Shown here: in pieces, positions 16,693-26,420 of the stretch
Position numbering within the stretch: the first letter of the stretch is position 1
Layout: each line of letters begins with the position of its first letter
NCBI RefSeq assembly: GCF_002414845.1
Contig: NZ_DIAX01000028.1
Location: 1-32,336 of the forward strand
DNA: 32,336 nt
Direction of reading: 5' to 3'
DNA from: Gordonia sp. UBA5067
Lineage (GTDB): Bacteria; Actinomycetota; Actinomycetes; Mycobacteriales; Mycobacteriaceae
Notes under the pieces: generated by a model
Told to the model about the DNA's origin: nothing
Database searches by the model: none
What the model saw: the letters and a program-made list of their open reading frames with translations, nothing else
Made by a program: the position numbers and the translations under genes

Positions 16693-17418
16693 ATGTGGTT
16701 TTGGGCTTTCAAATTCGTGCTGATTGGTCCGGTTCTGCGGTTGGTCGGGCGCCCGAGGGTCGCTGGTTTGGCCAACCTCCCGACGGAGGGTGCGGCGATC
16801 CTGGCGAGTAACCACTTGGCCGTCGTCGACAGCTTTTATCTGCCGTTGATGATCCCGCGCCGGATCTATTTCCTCGCCAAGTCGGAGTACTTCACCGGGA
16901 CTGGGCTCAAGGGCGCTTTTCAGCGGTGGTTCTTCAGTTCGACCGGTCAGATCCCCATTGATCGCTCTGGTGCCGATGCGGCTGCCGGTGCTCTGGACGC
17001 CGCTCGGCGCCAACTGGCCAAGGGCAACTTGATGGGCATGTACCCGGAGGGGACACGCTCGCCGGATGGACGTCTGTACAAGGGCAAGACCGGTTTGGCC
17101 CGACTCGCGTTGGAGACCGGTGTGCCGGTCATCCCGGTGGCCATGATTGGCACCGAGGATGTCAACCCGCCCGGTACTGTGCTCCCTCGGCGGGCGCGCG
17201 TCGAGGTTCGCATCGGCAAGCCGCTGGACTTTTCCCGGTTCGACGGGATGGGTGGCAACAGGTTTATCGAGCGTGCGGTGACCGACGAGATCATGTACGA
17301 GCTGATGCAGCTTTCCGGTCAGCAATACGTCGACCTGTATGCCGCGGACCTCAAGAACACCGGGTCCACGCCGGAGGACATGCTCCGCCGCGACAACACC
17401 GATAAGCCGGCCGCCTGA
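16693..17418 (+). CDS. plsC: 1-acyl-sn-glycerol-3-phosphate acyltransferase
   Basis: Membrane-associated enzyme that acylates lysophosphatidic acid to phosphatidic acid in phospholipid synthesis. 241 aa with the acyltransferase blocks: NHLAVVD (H41-x4-D46, catalytic), FSSTGQIPIDRSG, YPEGTRSPDGRLYKGKTG (EGTR 119-122, glycerol phosphate binding) and GVPVIPVAMIGTED. A hydrophobic N-terminus (MWFWAFKFVLIGPVLRLVG) may anchor it. It matches Rv2182c. The start is fixed by the leaderless TACGCT box. It is convergent with the mannosyltransferase gene 20 bp away. Confidence 0.92.
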   Translation: MWFWAFKFVLIGPVLRLVGRPRVAGLANLPTEGAAILASNHLAVVDSFYLPLMIPRRIYFLAKSEYFTGTGLKGAFQRWFFSSTGQIPIDRSGADAAAGALDAARRQLAKGNLMGMYPEGTRSPDGRLYKGKTGLARLALETGVPVIPVAMIGTEDVNPPGTVLPRRARVEVRIGKPLDFSRFDGMGGNRFIERAVTDEIMYELMQLSGQQYVDLYAADLKNTGSTPEDMLRRDNTDKPAA

Positions 17419-17438
17419 GTGGGTCGGCCGCCACGCTC

Positions 17439-18770
17439 TCAGTCGGGTGGCAGGGTGGTGCCGATTCGGGGCGGCAGTAGCCAGACGGTGACGAGGAACA
17501 CGCATCCCCACAAGATGTAGGCGTTGCCGACAACCTGCTGAACCGGCGACCATTGGCCGGTGTCGGTCGGCAGGAGCTGGAACGGGCCGATGGCGAATAC
17601 GACGGTGCCGATCGCGGCCAGTGCCCCGTAGGCCCATGTCCGGGGCCCGTCGTCGGCGCGCAGCGCGAAAACTGCGGCGGCGAGGATCCCGAGGATCGCC
17701 CAAACCCAGTGGTGGGCCCACGACGTGGGCGACACGAGTAGTCCCCACACGGCGACCGCGAGCGTGACGACGAGCAGTGCTTCCCGGTTGGCCGCGGTGT
17801 TCGGGCGACCGGGAAGGTTCGCGCGGACCGCCAGTGCGAGCAGTATCGTTGCGGCGATGCCCGACGCGACCCAGCAGATGCTCTGCGCCGGGGTGTCGCC
17901 GAGGATGCGGAACCACAACGCGTTGAGGTTCTGGTTGATCCCGCCGGCCGGGTCGCCGATGCGCGCGGTGTGGAACACCGTATCGGTCCAGTACTCCTTC
18001 GAATCGGCGGGCAGCCACAGCCAGGCGATCGCCCCGGCGACGATGAAGGCCGTGCCCGCGGTAATGGCTGCGCGCCAGCGTCGTTGGGCGGTGAAGACCA
18101 GGCCGAAAACCGCCGGGGTCAGCTTGATGGCCGCAGCCAGGCCGACGAGGACACCGCGCGCCGACGAGTCCGGTCGCGAGGTCCGCGCGCCGAGTAGGAC
18201 GACGTCGGCGAGGACCATCGCCATCAGCACGATGTTGATCTGACCGAAGCCCAGCGTCATCCAGAACGGGTTTGTCCAGATCACCCCTGCCGCGAGGCCG
18301 GCCGCGCCCCACCAACGGCCCGAGGTGGTGCCGACACCGAGGATGTGCAGCGTCACCGCGAGGATCGCCACGGTGAGCAGGCAACTGGTCACCGTGACCA
18401 GCACGCCGGCGGCGGTGAGGCTGATCAGGCCCAGTGGCACGAACATCAGTGCCGCGAATGGCGGGTAGGTGAACGGAAGCCAGATCCCGTCGGCAGTGAA
18501 CGGCATCGACCCGGCAGCGTAAAGGGATTGCTGTTGTCGCCACAGGATGGACCCGAGTCGGTAGACGTCGAGGTCGAAAAGAGTGCGGGTTCCGTAGCCG
18601 CTGGTGAATGGCACACCGGTGACCTGCATCGTTGCCGAGAGTGCGAATATCAGGCAGATTGCGACAATCGCGGCGCGAGGGGGCTCCCACGTGTCCAGAA
18701 ATGCCGAGATGCGCGCGCGTGCACCGTCTGGGTGCCGCTGCGGCGGTGGTGGAGTCATCGCTGGGGTCAT
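17439..18770 (-). CDS. mptC: GT87 polyprenol-phosphate-mannose alpha-(1->2)-mannosyltransferase (MptC-like)
   Basis: Integral membrane GT-C enzyme. M. tuberculosis Rv2181 (MptC) adds alpha-1,2 mannose branches and caps to lipomannan/lipoarabinomannan using polyprenyl-phosphomannose. 443 aa from ATG 18770 (alternative ATG 18758), with about ten hydrophobic helices over the whole length. The first periplasmic loop carries the GT87 acidic motif FDLDVYR (D66, D68), followed by ADGIWLPFTYPPFAALMFVP. An extra open frame upstream to 19250 overlaps the divergent exoribonuclease gene antisense and is not coding. The position between plsC and RNase AS matches Rv2181. Confidence 0.87.
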   Translation of the reverse strand: MTPAMTPPPPQRHPDGARARISAFLDTWEPPRAAIVAICLIFALSATMQVTGVPFTSGYGTRTLFDLDVYRLGSILWRQQQSLYAAGSMPFTADGIWLPFTYPPFAALMFVPLGLISLTAAGVLVTVTSCLLTVAILAVTLHILGVGTTSGRWWGAAGLAAGVIWTNPFWMTLGFGQINIVLMAMVLADVVLLGARTSRPDSSARGVLVGLAAAIKLTPAVFGLVFTAQRRWRAAITAGTAFIVAGAIAWLWLPADSKEYWTDTVFHTARIGDPAGGINQNLNALWFRILGDTPAQSICWVASGIAATILLALAVRANLPGRPNTAANREALLVVTLAVAVWGLLVSPTSWAHHWVWAILGILAAAVFALRADDGPRTWAYGALAAIGTVVFAIGPFQLLPTDTGQWSPVQQVVGNAYILWGCVFLVTVWLLPPRIGTTLPPD

Positions 18771-18796
18771 CGCCTGCTGCTGTGCCTGTCGGGGGA

Positions 18797-18809
18797 TAGG
18801 TTGGGGGTC
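18797..18809 (+). promoter_or_regulatory. Leaderless promoter -10 (TAGGTT) for the RNase AS gene
   Basis: TAGGTT at 18797-18802 is followed by exactly 7 nt and ATG 18810. Confidence 0.55.
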
Positions 18810-20703
<1,894 letters not shown>

Positions 20704-20730
20704 CGGTACGACAACGGTGGCGCGGGCTGG

Positions 20731-21963
20731 CTACAATCCCATCACGAGGTGGGCGCCGATCCACCACCCGGCCGCGGTGAGAGCCGTGACAGCGAGGCTG
20801 AACAGCGTCAACCAGACCAGCACCGTGATCGGACCGCCCGGCGTGCCGTCCCGGGCGTCGGCATCGGGTGGGAAGGGGCCGGGTGGGATGGCATCGTCGT
20901 CGACGTCGAGAATGCTGAATCGGTGCCCGGCGTCGTCGGCGTAATCGTCTGTGCCGTCCGGCACGGGGCCGTCGTACAGCGCAGTTCCCCCCGGACCGAA
21001 CCGCGGCTGGGCATCGGCCGATTGTTCGTTGCGAAAACGGGCCGCGGTGATGCGCTCGGCCGACCGCGCCGGAGCGGGGACGGTGAAGCGCGGCAGGGCG
21101 AGCTCGTCGGCCGCCTCGGCCACAGCGCGCGCCATCGCGAACCCATCCGGATAGCGGTCGCCGGGAATGCGCTCGGTCGCTCGGAGGACGATGTCGTCGA
21201 AGGCGGCAGGCACGCCGTCGACCACGTCACCCGGGGCGGGCACATCGTAGGACAACCGGGCATAGGCGAGTCCGAGAGGGGTGTCGCCGTGGAACGGGGT
21301 GCGCCCGGTGAGGAGTTCAAACATGACGACTCCGGCGGAATAGACGTCGGAGCGGGCGTCGGCGCGGGTGGATTCGACCTGCTCGGGGGATAGGTAGGCG
21401 GCAGTACCGAGGATCACGCTGGCCGAGGTGATACCCGCCTCGGCCACCGCGCGGACCAGGCCGAAGTCGGCGATCTTCACATCGCCGTCGTCGGAAATCA
21501 GGATGTTCTCGGGCTTGACGTCGCGATGGACGAGTCCGGCCGCGTGAGCGGTGCCGAGGCCGCCCAGCACCGGACCGAGTACGGCGGCCACCGCGTGTGG
21601 CGGCATCGGTCCGCGCTCGCGCAACAATTCACGCAGACTGCCGCCTTCGACGAGTTCCATGACGAGGAACACGACGGAGTCGTCGATGCCCTGGTCATAC
21701 ACGTTGACCAACCCCGGGTGCTTGAGGCCGGCCACCGCACGAGCCTCGAACTCGAACCGCGACAGGAAGACCGGGTCGTCGCGGTATGCGGCGGCCATCA
21801 CCTTGACCGCGACTGGCCGGTGCAGCCGTTCGTCCCGTCCGAGGTAGACCGCGCTCATGCCGCCGCGTGCGATCAACGCGTCGATTCGGTAGCGGCGGTC
21901 GACCAGCGATCCGAGAAGTGGATCGCGCGTCGGTGCCGCCGGCGGGTTCGGGCTGGGTCTCAC
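20731..21963 (-). CDS. pknL: Serine/threonine protein kinase PknL
   Basis: Transmembrane Ser/Thr kinase, 410 aa from GTG 21963. N-terminal kinase domain (about 22-290): glycine loop ARGGMSAVYLGRD, K54 in VAVKVM, catalytic loop VHRDVKPENIL (D148), DFG (D166), activation loop GITSASVILGTAAYLSPEQ, whose T179, S180 and S182 are candidate autophosphorylation sites. A juxtamembrane Pro/Asp-rich linker leads to one transmembrane helix at the extreme C-terminus, leaving almost no external sensor, as in M. tuberculosis PknL. A TAGATT box lies exactly 7 nt before the GTG. It is divergent from the Rv2175c-like gene, its known substrate in M. tuberculosis. Confidence 0.94.
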   Translation of the reverse strand: MRPSPNPPAAPTRDPLLGSLVDRRYRIDALIARGGMSAVYLGRDERLHRPVAVKVMAAAYRDDPVFLSRFEFEARAVAGLKHPGLVNVYDQGIDDSVVFLVMELVEGGSLRELLRERGPMPPHAVAAVLGPVLGGLGTAHAAGLVHRDVKPENILISDDGDVKIADFGLVRAVAEAGITSASVILGTAAYLSPEQVESTRADARSDVYSAGVVMFELLTGRTPFHGDTPLGLAYARLSYDVPAPGDVVDGVPAAFDDIVLRATERIPGDRYPDGFAMARAVAEAADELALPRFTVPAPARSAERITAARFRNEQSADAQPRFGPGGTALYDGPVPDGTDDYADDAGHRFSILDVDDDAIPPGPFPPDADARDGTPGGPITVLVWLTLFSLAVTALTAAGWWIGAHLVMGL

Positions 21964-21976
21964 CCCTGGGAATCTA
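21964..21976 (-). promoter_or_regulatory. Leaderless promoter -10 (TAGATT) for pknL
   Basis: Minus-strand TAGATT (21976-21971) is 7 nt before GTG 21963. Confidence 0.55.
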
Positions 21977-22024
21977 CCGGGTCGACTGGGGTGAGCCGGG
22001 GAAGCGTCGCCGTGGGCAGCTGGG

Positions 22025-22036
22025 TACGCTTGGCCC
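22025..22036 (+). promoter_or_regulatory. Leaderless promoter -10 (TACGCT) for the Rv2175c-like gene
   Basis: TACGCT at 22025-22030 is 6 nt before GTG 22037. With the pknL box it makes a divergent promoter pair about 50 bp apart. Confidence 0.55.
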
Positions 22037-22402
22037 GTGAGTTCGCTGCCGCTGTCGCACGATTGTCTTCCCGCCGATGCCGACGTGCTCTCGCTCGGTG
22101 AGGTCGCCGCTCGTCTGGGCGTTTCGACGAATCGGGTGCGCACACTGATCCGTGATCACCACCTTCTAGCGCTTTCCCGAGCCGGCGAGCCGGTCGTGCC
22201 GGCCTTGTTCCTGGACGACGAGGGCATTGCGAAGCACGTCAACGGCATCGTCGAGGTGCTCTTTGACGGCGGTTACTCGCGTGACGAAGCGATGCGGTGG
22301 TTGTTCACCGAGATCGACGACCTTGGGTTGTACCCGGCGGCGGCGCTGCACACGCACGCGGCCCGCGAGGTCGTCCGACGCGCGCAGGCGGCAGCTTTCT
22401 AG
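22037..22402 (+). CDS. DNA-binding regulator, Rv2175c family (PknL partner)
   Basis: 121 aa. The N-terminal half has a winged/MerR-like helix-turn-helix (LSLGEVAARLGVSTNRVRTLIRDHHLLAL, about residues 18-46). The C-terminal half is the family-specific domain with FDGGYSRDEAMRWLF. In M. tuberculosis Rv2175c is phosphorylated by PknL on a Thr in a flexible N-terminal tail, which abolishes DNA binding. Here the tail is short, with only S2, S3 and S7 before the HTH. GTG start supported by the leaderless box. It is convergent with crtB. Confidence 0.85.
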   Translation: MSSLPLSHDCLPADADVLSLGEVAARLGVSTNRVRTLIRDHHLLALSRAGEPVVPALFLDDEGIAKHVNGIVEVLFDGGYSRDEAMRWLFTEIDDLGLYPAAALHTHAAREVVRRAQAAAF

Positions 22403-22429
22403 CCCGCTGCCGGGCCGGGGTCGGCGGGG

Positions 22430-23332
22430 TCAGAAGAGCGCGGCAACCGCGTGCGCGGCACGGGCCTGGGCCGGAACGACGGCGCGCCCGGCGAACACCT
22501 CGTAGTCATTCGCCGCGATGACCCGCAGAATGTCGGCATAGGAGTGGGCGGCCGCGCGGATTGCCGGCCGGGTGCGTCGCGGCAGCGCTTCGATCCCGGG
22601 CTGCGCGCGCCGATACCAGTCGCGGTTCACGGCGACGAGGTGCGCGAGCGCCCGCCGCAGCGGGGGGCTGACCCGCCGCCGGCCATGGCAGTCGCGCAGG
22701 TGGGCTTCGTCCACCCCGAAGGCACGAAGTTCCGCCGCCGGCAGGTAAATGCGATCGCGTTCGAGGTCTTCGCCCACGTCGCGCAGGAAGTTGGTCAACT
22801 GGAAGGCTTCGCCCAGCCGGGTCGCGCCGGCGGTTGTGATCGGCGTGCGGGCGTCCGCCCCGAGCAGGGGTACCAGCAACAGGCCGATGACCGCGGCCGA
22901 CCCGTACGTGTACTCGCGCAGATGCGCGACGTCCCGGTAGCGGGCGGTGAACTCCGGTGCCGCGGGCAGGTCCATGCGCATAGAGCGTTCGAAGGCGGCA
23001 AAGTAGGCCGGAGACATGTCGAACCGATGAGCTGAGTCGGCCACTGCGACAAGGAGGTCGGCCGTGTCCGACGACAGATGCGAGTCGAGCCGGTCGCCGG
23101 CTCGGGCGGCGGCGAGATTGGCGAAGAGGGCGGCGAGACGGTCAAGGCGATCGTCGGTCCCCGGGATCGGGGTGTCGACGATGTCGTCGGCGATGCGGGC
23201 GAAGCCGTAGAGGGCGTGTACGGCTCGACGATTGGTTCGCGGCAGCAGTCGCGACGCGAGATGATAGGTGCGCCCATTCTGGGCGCAGAGTAGCTGCGCA
23301 GTCCGGTAGCCGCGCTCGGCGGGGGTGCTCAC
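22430..23332 (-). CDS. crtB: Phytoene synthase CrtB
   Basis: Head-to-head condensation of two GGPP to phytoene, the first committed carotenoid step. 300 aa from GTG 23332. It has both Asp-rich magnesium-diphosphate motifs: ADDIVD (D49, D50, D53) and NFLRDVGEDLERDRIYLP (D185, D189, D193), with LYGFARIADD before the first. The start codon overlaps the mptA stop (GTGA), so it is translationally coupled to a mannosyltransferase gene rather than to the other crt genes. A longer frame upstream is antisense to nothing useful and lies inside mptA. Confidence 0.92.
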   Translation of the reverse strand: MSTPAERGYRTAQLLCAQNGRTYHLASRLLPRTNRRAVHALYGFARIADDIVDTPIPGTDDRLDRLAALFANLAAARAGDRLDSHLSSDTADLLVAVADSAHRFDMSPAYFAAFERSMRMDLPAAPEFTARYRDVAHLREYTYGSAAVIGLLLVPLLGADARTPITTAGATRLGEAFQLTNFLRDVGEDLERDRIYLPAAELRAFGVDEAHLRDCHGRRRVSPPLRRALAHLVAVNRDWYRRAQPGIEALPRRTRPAIRAAAHSYADILRVIAANDYEVFAGRAVVPAQARAAHAVAALF

Positions 23333-24798
23333 CGGATGAGGTGCCGCAATCGCAATGGATCGGGGCGGAGGAGGGAAGCCGCGGCCAATGCGCCGAGAAG
23401 GAACGCGAGCATCAGTTCGAGGGGCTTGTACAACAGGATCGAGTCGTCGGGCTGGAAGACGATCAGCAGCACCGTGGACGCCAGCACCACGATTGCCCGG
23501 ATCCACGCGGGAAGGGTGAAGGCCACGGCCAGGCACAGCACCCAGGTGTAGTACCACGGCAGGGTTGACGGTTCGAGTAGCAGTACCGCCAGCATCGCCA
23601 AGGTCATGCCGGCCATCGCCCGCCGCGGCGTCTGACGGAACCGGATCCACAGCGCCACCAGAATCACCGCGAGGGCGACCGCTCCCACCGCCCGGGTGTA
23701 CCCCAGCACGGACTGCAGATTCCACGTCTGCCATGGGGCGGCGAGCCAGCTGATGAGATGCCCGGCCAGGGTCGGAACCGACAACCAGTTGATGATGCGC
23801 CCGGCCCATCCCAGGCCGGTCAGCCAGCCGAGGCCAAGGCCGCTTCCCGCCGTGATCGAGGCGAAGACGACGAGCGGAATCCCCGCGGTGGCGGCAAACA
23901 CGGACACGACCCGCCGCGGTGGAGGCCCACGCCGCCCGTCACGCAGATGTGCCAGCCAGATCCAGAAGATGAACGGGATCGCGATGGCCGCGGTGATCTT
24001 AATCGTGGCCGCGAGCCCGAGTACGGCCAGCCCGGTGACGTGCCGGCCGGTGACGGCCAGCGTGACACCGGCGACCAGTACGCCCATCATCAGCAGTTCG
24101 ACGTGCGCTCCGGCGACGAGGTGGATAAGGATCATGGGGTTGAGCAGCGCCAGCCACAGTCCCTGTTGCGGTGCGGCGCCGAAGTGCCGTGCGAGACGGG
24201 GGATCGCCCACAGGCTTGCCAGCAGGCCCGGGATGAGGACCGCGCGCATCAGTTGGACGCCGAGGATGACGTTCCCGTCGGCGAGTTCTGCGACGCCGCG
24301 ACCGAGCCACATGAATGTTGGCCCGTACGGCGCCGTGGTGGCCGCCCACACCTGTGCCATCGAATCGAGCATCGGGCCGGGCTGGTGCACCGGACCGTCG
24401 GAATAGGGATTGAACCCGGCGCGGAAAACCTGTGCCTGCGCGAGGTAGGCGTAGACGTCGCGGCTGTATATCGGCACCGTCATGGTCAGCGGCGCGGCCC
24501 AGGCCAGCACCGCGGCCTGGACGTGGCGCACTGGGATCGGGGCGCTGCCGGGATCGGCCACCCGGCGGCCGATCCGCACCCAGCAGTAGACGAGCGTCGC
24601 AACGCCGATCCAGAACGTCACCGCGGCAAGGGTTTTGCCGTGTCCATAGGTGATCCAGGCCAAACCGGCGTGCTGGGCGACGGGGTTGATCCGGGGGATG
24701 TCGGCGACCCCGAATGCGCCAAGGGCGACCAGCACGGACCCCACCGTGCCGACGGGGAACTCCCACCGCCGCCACCACGAGACCGGTTGCGTCACCAC
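23329..24798 (-). CDS. mptA: Alpha-(1->6)-mannosyltransferase MptA
   Basis: GT-C membrane enzyme that extends the alpha-1,6 mannan backbone of lipomannan from PIM using polyprenyl-phosphomannose on the periplasmic side. 489 aa from GTG 24798 (or 24795), with a dozen or so hydrophobic helices. The first long loop contains the acidic catalytic motif SRDVYAYLAQAQVFRAGFNP (D114), followed by HQPGPMLDSMAQVWAATTAP. The position matches Rv2174. A TAGGAT box six bases before the GTG, in the 53-bp gap after crtI, gives it its own promoter. It overlaps crtB by 4 bp. Confidence 0.9.
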   Translation of the reverse strand: MVTQPVSWWRRWEFPVGTVGSVLVALGAFGVADIPRINPVAQHAGLAWITYGHGKTLAAVTFWIGVATLVYCWVRIGRRVADPGSAPIPVRHVQAAVLAWAAPLTMTVPIYSRDVYAYLAQAQVFRAGFNPYSDGPVHQPGPMLDSMAQVWAATTAPYGPTFMWLGRGVAELADGNVILGVQLMRAVLIPGLLASLWAIPRLARHFGAAPQQGLWLALLNPMILIHLVAGAHVELLMMGVLVAGVTLAVTGRHVTGLAVLGLAATIKITAAIAIPFIFWIWLAHLRDGRRGPPPRRVVSVFAATAGIPLVVFASITAGSGLGLGWLTGLGWAGRIINWLSVPTLAGHLISWLAAPWQTWNLQSVLGYTRAVGAVALAVILVALWIRFRQTPRRAMAGMTLAMLAVLLLEPSTLPWYYTWVLCLAVAFTLPAWIRAIVVLASTVLLIVFQPDDSILLYKPLELMLAFLLGALAAASLLRPDPLRLRHLIR

Positions 24799-24810
24799 GC
24801 TGCGATCCTA
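24799..24810 (-). promoter_or_regulatory. Leaderless promoter -10 (TAGGAT) for mptA-crtB
   Basis: Minus-strand TAGGAT (24810-24805) is 6 nt before GTG 24798, separating mptA-crtB from the upstream crtI unit. Confidence 0.5.
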
Positions 24811-24851
24811 GACGGCGCGCCGGCACTCCGACGCGGCCGCCGGGCCGGCGG

Positions 24852-26417
24852 TCACCAGGGGGTGCGCTCGGGCATGGGGGTGATACGGTCCGCGGCCAGC
24901 CGTCCCGACACCAGCACCGGTGGAATACCGACACCGGGCACGGTGTCGGCCCCGGCGAGCACCAGGTTCTCCCACCCGGGCGCGAGGTTGGCGGTGCGCA
25001 GCGGACCGGTCTGCCGCACCGTGTGGGCCGCGGCGAACGGAGTACCCGCCGCGTATCCGCGGTCGGCCCAGGTCGACGGGGTGTCGATCCGCAGCACCTC
25101 GGCGTCAGTGATGCCGGTGTAGCCGCGGTCGGCCAGCAGCCCCAAGGAGCGGGCGACATACCCGGTGGCCGCCGAGGGCCAGGGCAGGGCGGCCGCCTCA
25201 AGGTTCGGGCACGGCCAGAGCACCGACACCGACTCGCGCCCGGACGTGATGAACACCTCGGGCGCGGTCACCGCCGGGCGCGTCAGCAGTACCGACGGGT
25301 CGGTCATCACCTCGCCGCGCCCGCGCCGGCGGGGGACGATCTGTGCGAAGGTCTCCTCCCACCGGGCGCCGAAGTCGATGGTGTGATGGTCGCCGGGCCA
25401 AGTCGAGGTCGTCGCGATGTCGACCGCGAGATGGGCGACCACCGCGCTGGGGGAGTAGCGAATCCGCCGGCGCGGCGAAGCCCCCAGCAGCCCGGTGAGC
25501 GACGATCGTCCACACGCCGCCACGACTGCGTCGGCGGCCACCACCTCGTCGCGCCCGCCGGCCGCGGTCACCACAACCCCCGTGGCGCGTCTGTTGCGCC
25601 GTATCAGGCGGCGTGCGGTCGTCGAATACCGAAGATCGACGCCGGCATCGACAAGGGCGCCGGCGAGTACTGCGGGCAGCCGTCCCATGCCCGCTGCCGG
25701 GTAGCTGACACCCATCCCGATGTCCATGTGTGCGATGACGCCATAGATTGCCGCCGCCCGAGCCGGGGAAACCCCGGCGTACAGGGACTGGAACGAAAAG
25801 ACCCGTTGCAGCCGATCATCAGTCACAAAGCGGTTGATCGCACCGGTCAGGCCCCGCACCGCACCCAAGCGCACCAGGGTGCGGGTGGCGGACGCGGTGT
25901 CGCCACGCAGGAAGTCGATCAGACGATCGTGATTGCGGTCGATGAAGGTCGGGAATTCGACGTCATAGAGCGCCTGGAGCCAGTCGCTGAGCTGCTCGGT
26001 TCCCGCGGCCGCCGTCGTTCCGAACGCCTGCGCCACCGCCTCGACCCGCCGCGCGCGATCAGCAGCCACGGCGAGTTCGGTGCCATCGGCGAAGCGGGCC
26101 AGATAGGAGGGGTCGACCCGCCGCAGGTCTAGACGGGCTTGCGCATCGGCCCGGTCGACACCCGCCGCGGCCAGTGCGTCGAGGGCGAGGTCGGGCATGG
26201 TGAGAATCGTGGCGCCGGTATCGAAGCGGTGCGTCGAGCCATCGGCGGCGGTGAGCGCATCGGTCCGAACGAGGCCGCCGGGCACATCGGCCGATTCGAG
26301 GACTGTGACCTCGTGGCCGGCGCCGCGCAGGTGCAGTGCTGCCGACAGGCCCGCCAACCCGGCCCCGATGATGACGACGCGGGCCGTGGGGCCACTGATG
26401 CGCCGAGGATGGTGCAT
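24852..26417 (-). CDS. crtI: Phytoene desaturase CrtI
   Basis: FAD-dependent desaturase that converts phytoene toward lycopene. 521 aa. The N-terminal dinucleotide-binding motif VVIIGAGLAGLSAALHLRGA (about residues 14-33) continues with E41 of the beta-2 strand (VTVLESADVPGG). The C-terminus holds the NLAPGWENLVLAGADTVPG and GIPPVLVSGRLAADRI motif of the family. Start at ATG 26417, 3 bp after the crtE stop, so it is tightly coupled to crtE. The end product (lycopene or a less desaturated intermediate) cannot be read from sequence. Confidence 0.9.
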   Translation of the reverse strand: MHHPRRISGPTARVVIIGAGLAGLSAALHLRGAGHEVTVLESADVPGGLVRTDALTAADGSTHRFDTGATILTMPDLALDALAAAGVDRADAQARLDLRRVDPSYLARFADGTELAVAADRARRVEAVAQAFGTTAAAGTEQLSDWLQALYDVEFPTFIDRNHDRLIDFLRGDTASATRTLVRLGAVRGLTGAINRFVTDDRLQRVFSFQSLYAGVSPARAAAIYGVIAHMDIGMGVSYPAAGMGRLPAVLAGALVDAGVDLRYSTTARRLIRRNRRATGVVVTAAGGRDEVVAADAVVAACGRSSLTGLLGASPRRRIRYSPSAVVAHLAVDIATTSTWPGDHHTIDFGARWEETFAQIVPRRRGRGEVMTDPSVLLTRPAVTAPEVFITSGRESVSVLWPCPNLEAAALPWPSAATGYVARSLGLLADRGYTGITDAEVLRIDTPSTWADRGYAAGTPFAAAHTVRQTGPLRTANLAPGWENLVLAGADTVPGVGIPPVLVSGRLAADRITPMPERTPW

Positions 26418-26420
26418 CGC

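Noticed and set aside
17400..17440. Possible terminator between plsC and the GT87 gene (cggccgcc twice)
   Set aside because: The copies are direct repeats, not an inverted repeat; any pairing would rely only on the GGCC core.
15727..18690. Very long minus-strand open frame (987 codons) across glk and plsC
   Set aside because: It is antisense to well-supported genes with catalytic motifs; its composition (Arg/His/Gly-rich) is typical of GC-rich shadow frames.
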